A stretch of 64,000 nucleotides of DNA from JAWKXU01 sp020446465 (lineage in GTDB: Bacteria; Pseudomonadota; Alphaproteobacteria; Sphingomonadales; Sphingomonadaceae): positions 372,001 through 436,000 of the forward strand of contig JAWKXU010000004.1 of the NCBI GenBank assembly GCA_041396845.1. Reading direction: 5' to 3'. Positions 34,466 through 41,405 of the stretch are shown in pieces. The position numbers were made by a program, and so were the translations under genes. Below the pieces are notes generated by a model. The model was not told where the DNA came from. It was given only the letters and a program-made list of their open reading frames with translations, and did not search any database. Each line of letters opens with the position of its first letter. The stretch's first letter is position 1.

Positions 34466-35608
34466 TTAGAGAGAACGGCCAACCAGTTCTTTCATGATTT
34501 CAGACGTGCCGCCATAAATCCGGCGGATGCGCTGATCACGCCAGACGCGCGCGACATTGTATTCGTTCATGTAACCTGCGCCGCCGTGCATCTGCATGGC
34601 TGCATCGCACGCCATCCATGCCATTTCACTATGCCAGTATTTGGCTGCCGCAGCTTCCTCCACCGTCAGTTCACCTTTGACATGGCGAGCAATGGCCCAA
34701 TCGATATGCGCCCACCCGACCTGCAATTTCGCCTGAAGATCTGCGAGCGTGAAACGCGTGTTCTGGAAATCGAACACCCTCTTGCCAAAAGCGGTGCGAT
34801 CCTTGGTGAACGCAATCGCCTCATCATAGGCGCGCTGGGCGGCAACTTGCGATGAAAGGGCAATGGACAACCTTTCCTGCGCCAGTTCACTGACCAGATA
34901 GATAAAACCGCGATTGACCTCACCGATCACGTTGCTTGCCGGCACGCGCACATCATTGAAGAACAGTTCGGATGTGTCGGCGCTCCACTGCCCCACCTTG
35001 TCGAGGTTGCGTCCCCGTTCAAATCCGGGCCGGTCAGATTCAACCAGAATGACCGACGTTCCCTTGGCCCCCAGGTCCGGGTCCGTCTTGCAGACAGTCA
35101 GAATGACATCCGCGTTCTGGCCATTGGTGATATACGTCTTTGATCCGTTGATGACGAACGCGTCACCGTCGCGGCGCGCGGTCGTGCGGATGCCCTGCAA
35201 GTCGGAACCCGCGCCCGGCTCTGTCATCGCGATGGCCGTGATCGCTTCACCGCTAAGGATACGGGGCAGCCAGTAATCTTTTTGTTCGGGCGTCGTGTAA
35301 CGCAGGAAATACGGCGTCGTGACATCATTGTGGAGCGTGATGCCATCCGCCATCATGGCATACGTGATTTCTTCATTGATGATGGCATTGAACGTGAAAT
35401 CAAGGCCGAGACCGCCAAACTCTTCAGGAACGGAAGGGCACAAAAGCCCTGCTTCGCCAGCCTTGCGCCAGAACTCTTTCGGCACTTTGCCCGCTTCCTC
35501 GTATGCTTCAAGGTTCGGGGTAAACTCGCGCTCCATGAATTTGCGCACAGTTTCACGAAACGCGCGATGATCTTCGTTGTAGATAGGACTGGAATCGCGA
35601 TTGAGCAT
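34466..35608 (-). CDS. Acyl-CoA dehydrogenase
   Basis: A 380-residue FAD enzyme of the ACAD family. AIAMTEPGAGSDLQGIRTTA and WRDQRIRRIYGGTSEIMKELVGRSL are the two PROSITE-type signatures, and FGKRVFDFQNTRF is also typical. The C-terminal region (MHGGAGYMNEYNVAR) includes the usual base position. It is monocistronic, with a palindromic operator upstream. In the island it could oxidise isobutyryl-CoA to methacrylyl-CoA or act on a terpenoid acyl-CoA; specificity is not readable. Confidence 0.9.
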   Translation of the reverse strand: MLNRDSSPIYNEDHRAFRETVRKFMEREFTPNLEAYEEAGKVPKEFWRKAGEAGLLCPSVPEEFGGLGLDFTFNAIINEEITYAMMADGITLHNDVTTPYFLRYTTPEQKDYWLPRILSGEAITAIAMTEPGAGSDLQGIRTTARRDGDAFVINGSKTYITNGQNADVILTVCKTDPDLGAKGTSVILVESDRPGFERGRNLDKVGQWSADTSELFFNDVRVPASNVIGEVNRGFIYLVSELAQERLSIALSSQVAAQRAYDEAIAFTKDRTAFGKRVFDFQNTRFTLADLQAKLQVGWAHIDWAIARHVKGELTVEEAAAAKYWHSEMAWMACDAAMQMHGGAGYMNEYNVARVWRDQRIRRIYGGTSEIMKELVGRSL

Positions 35609-35645
35609 AATGACCTCTCGACATGGCCTGGCGGGCCGAACGGAT

Positions 35646-35671
35646 AATTTAGTTCACCAATTTACTAAATT
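35646..35671. promoter_or_regulatory. Inverted repeat operator upstream of acyl-CoA dehydrogenase
   Basis: AATTTAGT-N10-ACTAAATT, perfect 8-bp arms, lies 37 bases before the acyl-CoA dehydrogenase start. Its spacing (18 bases centre to centre of arms) fits a TetR-type dimer site. A partial match, GTTTACCAATTT against GTTCACCAATTT, occurs at 6558-6569 before the enoyl-CoA hydratase operon. Confidence 0.55.
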
Positions 35672-35709
35672 GCATGACATCGCTTGCGTGCAATGTCCAG
35701 ACCTTAAAA

Positions 35710-36339
35710 TCAGAGCAGCGATAGCTGGGCGACAGGCGCGAAGCTGCGGCGGTGAATGGGGCTTGGACCATGTTCGCGCAATGCGGCCATGTGCTCCGGA
35801 GTGCCATAGCCCATGTTCCGCTCCCACCCATAATGGGGGTGCTGCTCGGCATAGCTGCGCATCAGTCGGTCACGCCATGTTTTTGCGATAATAGACGCGG
35901 CGGAAATGCATGGCTCGATCCCGTCACCGCCGACAATAGGGCGCGCTGGCCAGCGCCAGCCATCTTCGCGCCCGGCAGGTGTCTTGTTGCCATCGATCAG
36001 CACTTCATGCAGATCACGCCCCAGTGCTTCGCTCAACCGCCCAGTTGCAATCGTCATCGCGCGCATCGTCGCGGCAAAGATATTGATGCGGTCAATTTCT
36101 TCGGCGTCGACCACACCCACAGCCCAGGCGCACGTGGCGCGAACCTGTTCATCCAGTTGCTCTCGCCGTGCAGGTCGCAGCTTCTTCGAATCGGCCAGGC
36201 CTTGCGGCGGATTGTCACACAGGATGACCGCGGCAGCGACCACTGGCCCGGCCAGCGGCCCGCGTCCAGCCTCGTCCACCCCGGCCAGAAATGTCTGTCC
36301 GCTGGCACAAAATCGTTCGTGAGGGATTGCTGCAAACAT
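35710..36339 (-). CDS. rnhB: Ribonuclease HII
   Basis: A 209-residue enzyme that removes misincorporated ribonucleotides and RNA primers from DNA. AGVDEAGRGPLAGPVVAAAV carries the first catalytic Asp and Glu, LADSKKL follows, and HEVLIDGNKTP and CISAASIIAKTWRDRLM hold the remaining acidic residues. The ATG at 36339 is the only start close to the conserved core; its codon overlaps by two bases the start codon of the divergent sugar dehydrogenase gene. An alternative ATG lies ten codons upstream. Confidence 0.95.
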   Translation of the reverse strand: MFAAIPHERFCASGQTFLAGVDEAGRGPLAGPVVAAAVILCDNPPQGLADSKKLRPARREQLDEQVRATCAWAVGVVDAEEIDRINIFAATMRAMTIATGRLSEALGRDLHEVLIDGNKTPAGREDGWRWPARPIVGGDGIEPCISAASIIAKTWRDRLMRSYAEQHPHYGWERNMGYGTPEHMAALREHGPSPIHRRSFAPVAQLSLL

Positions 36340-37558
36340 GGTCCAACGCAATTTTCTGATAACTGCCATCCTAAGCACCTGTGTCGCACTCGCAAGCTGC
36401 GGTGCCAATCCGGCGGGGGAAAGCCACGCATCTTCCCGCCCGACCGATACGACAATCAAGGCTGCCGAGGCTTTTGAAATCGAAACCGCAACACGCCTCG
36501 ACGAACCATGGGCGATGGCCTTTGCGCCGGGAACGCCTGTGTTGTTCATCACCCGGAAGGCCGGGGCGATTGTCGGCTATGACACTGCAACAGGCCGTAA
36601 ATTTTCCGTCAGCGGTGCGCCCACAGTTGCTTATGGTGGCCAGGGCGGATTGGGCGATATTGCATTTCTCGCAAGCGAGGCTGCGAAGGACATTTCAGGG
36701 CGGACAGTCTATCTGAGTTGGGCCGAACCGGGCAGCGGCAACAAGCGCGGCGCAGCCGTCGGGCGCGGCACGCTAAGTTGCGCATCGGGCGGTGACTGCG
36801 CGATCCGCGACCTCACCGTGATCTGGCGGCAACAGCCCAAAGTCACCGGACGCGGCCACTTTTCCCATCGGATCGCCATTTCGCCTGATGGCCAATATCT
36901 CTTTATTGCCAGCGGGGATCGACAGAAAATGGCGCCCGCGCAAGATACCAGCAACACGCTAGGCACGATCGTGCGGCTCAAGCTTGATGGCTCTACAGCC
37001 ACAAGCAACCCCTTTTCCGGGCGTGGAAGCCCGACTGATGAAATCTGGTCATTCGGCCACCGCAACATTCTGGGGCTGGCTTTTGCGCCCGATGGCCGCC
37101 TGTGGGAAATTGAGCATGGGCCGCGCGGTGGCGATGAGTTGAACCTCGTCGAGCCCGGCAACAACTATGGCTGGCCGCTGGTATCGAACGGGGTCCACTA
37201 CAGCGGTGAAACGATACCCGGTCACGCCACTCGCCCCGACCTTGCCGCGCCTGCGATGAGCTGGTCGCCTGTCATCGCGCCGGGGGGCATGCTGTTCATG
37301 ACCAGCCCGCTCTTTCCCGCGTGGCATGGACAGGCGCTCATCACCGGCCTTGCCAGCGAAGCGCTTGTGCGGGTTTCAATCAGGGGAGAAACCGCCCGTG
37401 AGGAAGCGCGCTACGCCTTCGGTTCGCGCCTGCGTGCCGTGGCCCAGGCCCCTGATGGTGCGCTCTGGCTGGCGGAAGATGGCAAGGATGCACGCCTGAT
37501 GCGGCTAACCCCGCGTGCCCCCGCACTACCCGCCACCAGCACCGCGACGCAAAAGTAA
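36338..37558 (+). CDS. PQQ-dependent soluble aldose-sugar dehydrogenase-like lipoprotein
   Basis: A 406-residue exported protein. The N-terminus MVQRNFLITAILSTCVALASC has a lipobox (LASC), so it is probably anchored on the periplasmic side. The beta-propeller repeats include LDEPWAMAFAP, YGGQGGLGDIAF, GHFSHRIAISPDGQYLFIASGDR and EIWSFGHRNILGLAFAPDGRLWEIEHGPRGGDELNL, typical of the YliI/Asd glucose-sorbosone dehydrogenase family. Function is oxidation of sugars with PQQ. It shares its start codon region with rnhB on the other strand. Confidence 0.88.
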   Translation: MVQRNFLITAILSTCVALASCGANPAGESHASSRPTDTTIKAAEAFEIETATRLDEPWAMAFAPGTPVLFITRKAGAIVGYDTATGRKFSVSGAPTVAYGGQGGLGDIAFLASEAAKDISGRTVYLSWAEPGSGNKRGAAVGRGTLSCASGGDCAIRDLTVIWRQQPKVTGRGHFSHRIAISPDGQYLFIASGDRQKMAPAQDTSNTLGTIVRLKLDGSTATSNPFSGRGSPTDEIWSFGHRNILGLAFAPDGRLWEIEHGPRGGDELNLVEPGNNYGWPLVSNGVHYSGETIPGHATRPDLAAPAMSWSPVIAPGGMLFMTSPLFPAWHGQALITGLASEALVRVSIRGETAREEARYAFGSRLRAVAQAPDGALWLAEDGKDARLMRLTPRAPALPATSTATQK

Positions 37559-37597
37559 TCGACAAGCGCGATTGCGCACCCTATCCGCGCGCGGCAA

Positions 37598-38107
37598 ATG
37601 GCTGACCTGATTCCCCTTGCCGAGATCGATCCTCAACTGATCGAACAATTGCTGGACCGCGCGTTTGAACCGGAACGCCGCCAGCGAACGGCCTATCGCA
37701 TCCGCGATGGAGTCGATTGGCTGCCCGGTCTCAGCTTCGCCGCACTGGATGAAGACGGCTACCTCGCCGGGACGATACAGGTCTGGCCCGTCGCGCTGAC
37801 TGACGACGACGGGCGCGCGCACCCGATGCTGCTGGTCGGCCCTGTCGCCGTTGTGCCGGAACGACAGACAGAAGGCTTCGGCAAGGCGCTGATGATGGCC
37901 ATGCTCGGCGCTCTCGATGCGCGGGCGCCACTGCCGCTGGTGATGATCGGGGATGAAGCGTATTATGGCCGCTTCTTCCAGTTTCACGCTGCCCCTACGC
38001 AAGGCTGGCAGGTTCCCGGCCCTGTTGACCCTGCCCGCCTGCTGGTACGGTGCGAAAATCCTGCCGTCCTCCCCCGCCGTGGCATGTTGGGGCCTTGGCG
38101 CGGCTGA
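37598..38107 (+). CDS. GNAT-family N-acetyltransferase
   Basis: A 169-residue acetyltransferase-fold protein. LVGPVAVVPERQTEGFGKALMMAMLGAL contains the acetyl-CoA binding V-x-P-x-x-Q-x-x-G-x-G/A signature, and PLVMIGDEAYYGRFFQF is the C-terminal part. The substrate is unknown; close relatives sit in the same order before DUF1285, NUDIX and cca genes in sphingomonads. No strong ribosome binding site is visible before the ATG. Confidence 0.85.
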   Translation: MADLIPLAEIDPQLIEQLLDRAFEPERRQRTAYRIRDGVDWLPGLSFAALDEDGYLAGTIQVWPVALTDDDGRAHPMLLVGPVAVVPERQTEGFGKALMMAMLGALDARAPLPLVMIGDEAYYGRFFQFHAAPTQGWQVPGPVDPARLLVRCENPAVLPRRGMLGPWRG

Positions 38108-38131
38108 ACTGTTCTGGCATCGACACAACCG

Positions 38132-38680
38132 ATGCCTTACGAACCGCCACCGGAAATTGCCGCCATGTCCCTGCCGGAACTGGCAGAAGCTGTGGCTGCG
38201 CGGAAATTGCCGCCAGTGGACAGTTGGGCGCCTGCCGAAACGGATGACAGCCACATGCGTATCGCCGCCGACGGCACATGGTTCCATGATGGCAGCATGA
38301 TTACGCGCCCTGCCATGGTTCGCGCATTCGCATCCTTGCTCACCAGGGACAACAGTGGGCAGCACTGGCTCGTCACCCCGGTGCAGAAGCTCTCAATCGA
38401 AGTGGAAGACGCCGCCTTCATTGCAACTGACATGACAGTGAAAGAAGGCGCGCTGGCATTCCGCCTTAATACGGACGATCTGATCATTGCCGGGCGCGAT
38501 CACCCCTTGCGCGCAGCCGGCAGTGCCGATGTTCCCGCTCTTTACCTTGCCATACGCCACGGCTGCGAAGCACGCCTCAACCGCAGCACATATACGCAAC
38601 TGGCGAACCATGCGCTGGCGTTGGGCGATGACTGGACCGTATCAAGCCAGGGCACCACTTTCTCGCTGGTGCCGCAATGA
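38132..38680 (+). CDS. DUF1285 family protein
   Basis: A 182-residue cytoplasmic protein of the DUF1285 family. WFHDGSMITRPAMVRAFASLLTRD and YWLVTPVEKLSIEVEDAAF-like segments are characteristic, here HWLVTPVQKLSIEV. Structures of the family show two small alpha/beta domains; the function is unknown. It lies 25 bases after the acetyltransferase gene and overlaps the NUDIX gene as ATGA, so the four genes up to cca form an operon. Confidence 0.88.
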   Translation: MPYEPPPEIAAMSLPELAEAVAARKLPPVDSWAPAETDDSHMRIAADGTWFHDGSMITRPAMVRAFASLLTRDNSGQHWLVTPVQKLSIEVEDAAFIATDMTVKEGALAFRLNTDDLIIAGRDHPLRAAGSADVPALYLAIRHGCEARLNRSTYTQLANHALALGDDWTVSSQGTTFSLVPQ

Positions 38681-39267
38681 GCGTGCTGTTCGACCGTCTT
38701 TCCCGCGAGTTTGCGCATGGCCATGCGCGTGATGTCGATTTGCTGGGCGATGCACTTGCACCGCCGGGGGTTTTGCGCCCCGCTGCTGTATTGATCGCTG
38801 TCACCGACCGCCCGCAGCCGGGCGTCCTCCTTACCCATCGGCCCGAAACAATGCGCCAGCACGCCGGGCAGGCGGCCTTTCCGGGCGGCAAGATCGATCC
38901 TGGCGAAGATCCGATAACGGCAGCCCTGCGCGAAGCGCATGAGGAAATCGCGCTCGACCCTGCCCACGTGCGCATTATCGGCACGTCCGATCCGTTCCGC
39001 ACCCGCACCGGGTATGACATTACGCCTGTGCTCGGCGTAGTGCCGCCAGACTTGCCCTTGCAGCCCAATCCGCACGAAGTTGCCGAGTGGTTTGAACCCC
39101 CGCTCGGCTATGTGCTCGACCCTGCCAATCACCGCCAGCGCACGATTGAATGGGAAGGCGCGCCGCGTCAGTATTACGAAATCATGTGGAACAGGCACCG
39201 CATCTGGGGCGTTACGGCAGCCATTATCGCCAATCTGGCACGCAGGATTTCGCATCGGCATGTCTGA
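38677..39267 (+). CDS. NUDIX hydrolase, CoA pyrophosphatase-like
   Basis: A 196-residue NUDIX enzyme. The box GGKIDPGEDPITAALREAHEEIAL matches G-x5-E-x7-R-E-x2-E-E, and RPETMRQHAGQAAFPGGKID before it is the CoA-type signature found in CoA pyrophosphatases (NudL/Nudt7). It would cleave CoA or its derivatives to 4'-phosphopantetheine and 3',5'-ADP. It overlaps both neighbours by a few bases. Confidence 0.9.
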   Translation: MSVLFDRLSREFAHGHARDVDLLGDALAPPGVLRPAAVLIAVTDRPQPGVLLTHRPETMRQHAGQAAFPGGKIDPGEDPITAALREAHEEIALDPAHVRIIGTSDPFRTRTGYDITPVLGVVPPDLPLQPNPHEVAEWFEPPLGYVLDPANHRQRTIEWEGAPRQYYEIMWNRHRIWGVTAAIIANLARRISHRHV

Positions 39268-40447
39268 ACGTCTGCCTCCCGCCGCATGGACTTCTCGCGC
39301 TGATCTTGCGCGGATGGTTGCTGCACTGGGTAGCGGCACTGTCCGCTATGTCGGCGGTGCGGTGCGCGACACGCTGCTGGGCGGCACAGTCAATGACATC
39401 GACTGCGCCACCGTTCTGATACCTGCCGATGTCATTGCGCGCCTCGAAGCTGCCGGAATCCGCACTATCCCCACCGGGATTGCACACGGGACCGTCACTG
39501 CCCTTCTGGAAGGCGGCAATGTCGAAATCACGACACTCCGGCACGACCTGGAAACGGATGGTCGCCGCGCTGAAGTCGCCTATTCCACCGATTGGCGCGA
39601 AGACGCAGCCCGGCGCGATTTCACGATCAATGCGCTCTATGCCGATCCTGAAACGCTTGAACTTTTCGATTACTTCGGCGGTCTGGCTGACCTTGCGGCG
39701 CGGCGCGTCCGCTTTATCGGTGATGCAGATCAGCGCATTAAAGAAGATCACTTGCGGATTCTGCGCTATTTCCGTTTTCAGGCGCGCTTTGGGGCAGAAC
39801 CCGATGCTGAGGCAGAGCAAGCCTGCACCCGTTTGCGCGAAACGATGAAAGGTCTCAGCCGCGAGCGTGTGGGCTGGGAACTGCTGACCCTGCTCGCTCT
39901 GCCCGACCCGACCGAGACAGTGCAGCGGATGCATGAACTGGCGATCTGGCAAGTGGTAATGCCCGAAACCTGCCGCAAGGAATTGCAGACTCTCGAACAC
40001 CTGGTGCGCTTTGAACGCGATCAGGAAATGCCCCCGAAGGCCCTGCGGCGACTGGCTGCGGTGTTGCCGCCATTCCCGCATATCGCAGAAGCGGCTGCCG
40101 CACGGCTGCGACTGTCAGGCAAGCAGCGCAAACACCTCTCCTGCCTTGCCGCGCGCGAGGAAGCTGACGCACATGACCCGCGCGCCCTCGCCTATCGTGA
40201 AGGGCTGGACTGCGCCATTGATCGATTGCTGCTCGGCGGGCATCCGGTTGAAACGCTGCGGGACTGGCGCGCTCCTGACCTGCCGATCAAGGGTCGCGAT
40301 ATCATCGCTGCGGGAATCGAAGCCGGGCCACAAGTTGCGCGTGTCTTGCGAAGCATTGAGGACGCATGGATTGCGGAACACTTTCCTCCAGAACCCCGCG
40401 TTCGCGAATTGCTTGCGATCAAAGTCAATGAAACAAAAGAGAATTGA
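39260..40447 (+). CDS. cca: CCA tRNA nucleotidyltransferase / poly(A) polymerase family
   Basis: A 395-residue class II nucleotidyltransferase. YVGGAVRDTLLGGTVNDIDCATVL contains the G-G-x-V-R-D and D-x-D motifs, RRDFTINALYAD the ribose-selecting motif and RFIGDADQRIKEDHLRILRYFRFQARFG the base-recognition helix. The ATG at 39260 was chosen because it directly precedes the conserved domain and overlaps the NUDIX stop; the longer upstream frame runs inside that gene. It adds or repairs the CCA end of tRNAs. A 7-bp hairpin (TGCCATT/AATGGCA) follows the stop. Confidence 0.92.
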   Translation: MSERLPPAAWTSRADLARMVAALGSGTVRYVGGAVRDTLLGGTVNDIDCATVLIPADVIARLEAAGIRTIPTGIAHGTVTALLEGGNVEITTLRHDLETDGRRAEVAYSTDWREDAARRDFTINALYADPETLELFDYFGGLADLAARRVRFIGDADQRIKEDHLRILRYFRFQARFGAEPDAEAEQACTRLRETMKGLSRERVGWELLTLLALPDPTETVQRMHELAIWQVVMPETCRKELQTLEHLVRFERDQEMPPKALRRLAAVLPPFPHIAEAAAARLRLSGKQRKHLSCLAAREEADAHDPRALAYREGLDCAIDRLLLGGHPVETLRDWRAPDLPIKGRDIIAAGIEAGPQVARVLRSIEDAWIAEHFPPEPRVRELLAIKVNETKEN

Positions 40448-40802
40448 GGTTTTCTGCCATTTTTAATGGCAAATGACCTTGCCCGAATGGCCAATTCATG
40501 AAACAGACAGCCCCGCTCTTCTAATGAGCATATGCAGTCGGCACCCCGTCAATCGCGCGGACAGCCAGGCTGCACGGCCCCGCTTGCCGGGGCTTGGGCC
40601 AGTTTACCGGGCCGGCCAAGCATGGGTACATGCCAGTGCAAGCGCAAGCCCGGCAGACATCTGATCGGCATTGCTGCCGGTCCCCCGGCTCTCCCGTTTT
40701 GCACATCCGTGCGCACCATGCGTGGGGACAGTGTGCCTTATTCATGCCTCCATGGGGCACGAGGCAATTGTTGAAAATGACAGTTAAGTCACGGAGTTGG
40801 AT
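40448..40802. other. 355-bp intergenic stretch without a convincing gene
   Basis: It begins with a hairpin TGCCATT-TTT-AATGGCA (40455-40471) after cca that has no T-tract. A GC hairpin GCCCCG-CTT-GCCGGGGC-like element lies near 40578. Reading frames up to 80 codons exist but lack ribosome binding sites and recognisable protein features. The last 60 bases should hold the promoter of the secreted protein gene. Confidence 0.5.
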
Positions 40803-41330
40803 ATGAAGTTCTCGAAAAAAGTCGCTCTTACCCTTGCCGCTGCGCTGGCCATTCCGGCTGCCGCTTTTGCGCAGGATCTGACAGTAGGCGCAACAGTCTA
40901 TGGTCCCAATGGCGGCGAAGTCGGCACGATTGAAAGCGTTGCGGGCGGCAATGCGGTCGTTAACACCGGCACAAATACCGCCGCTCTTCCCGGCGCTTCG
41001 TTCACAGCCGGTGAAAAGGGCCTGACCATCGGCTTTACCAAGGAACAGCTTGATGCCGCGATCGAAGCCGCCAATCAGCAGGCCGCCGACGCGCTGAACG
41101 CAGCCCTGGTTGCTGGCGCTGCACTGCGTAGCCAGGACGGCGTTGAGCTTGGCACGGTTTCGGCTGTCGAAGGCGATAACGTCACGGTGGAACTGGAATC
41201 CGGCCCGGCGACTTTCACCCGTGACCAGTTCGCGACTGATGCCAATGGCCTTATCGTGCGCCTGACGGCTGACCAGATTGCCCAGTCGCTCGCTGCGGCA
41301 GGTGTCGAAACGCAAACCAGCGCCGAATAA
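40803..41330 (+). CDS. Exported protein with two PRC-barrel-like repeats
   Basis: A 175-residue protein with a clear signal peptide (MKFSKKVALTLAAALAIPAAAFA, cleavage after AFA). The mature part holds two related units: VGATVYGPNGGEVGTIESVAGGN and AGAALRSQDGVELGTVSAVEGDN, each followed by a short beta stretch and an acidic helix (LDAAIEAA; LTADQIAQSLAA). This resembles PRC-barrel sheets. It is common as a small periplasmic or surface protein in sphingomonads, function unknown. The ATG at 40803 fits GGAG seven bases upstream; a TTG at 40797 is less likely. Confidence 0.8.
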   Translation: MKFSKKVALTLAAALAIPAAAFAQDLTVGATVYGPNGGEVGTIESVAGGNAVVNTGTNTAALPGASFTAGEKGLTIGFTKEQLDAAIEAANQQAADALNAALVAGAALRSQDGVELGTVSAVEGDNVTVELESGPATFTRDQFATDANGLIVRLTADQIAQSLAAAGVETQTSAE

Positions 41331-41357
41331 GACGCAGAGGCTCTTTACGCCGTTTCA

Positions 41358-41392
41358 AAAGCCCCTTTCCGGTATCACCGGGAAGGGGCTTT
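41358..41392. terminator. Rho-independent terminator between convergent genes
   Basis: AAAGCCCCTT(T)CC pairs with GGAAGGGGCTTT around GGTATCACCG-type loop and is followed by CTCTTTG. It lies between the exported protein gene and parC, which converge. Confidence 0.85.
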
Positions 41393-41405
41393 CTCTTTGT
41401 CAGGA

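Noticed and set aside
40532..40774. 80-codon frame in the cca-secreted protein gap
   Set aside because: No ribosome binding site, Cys/Arg/Pro-rich chance composition, and it overlaps the likely promoter of the next gene.
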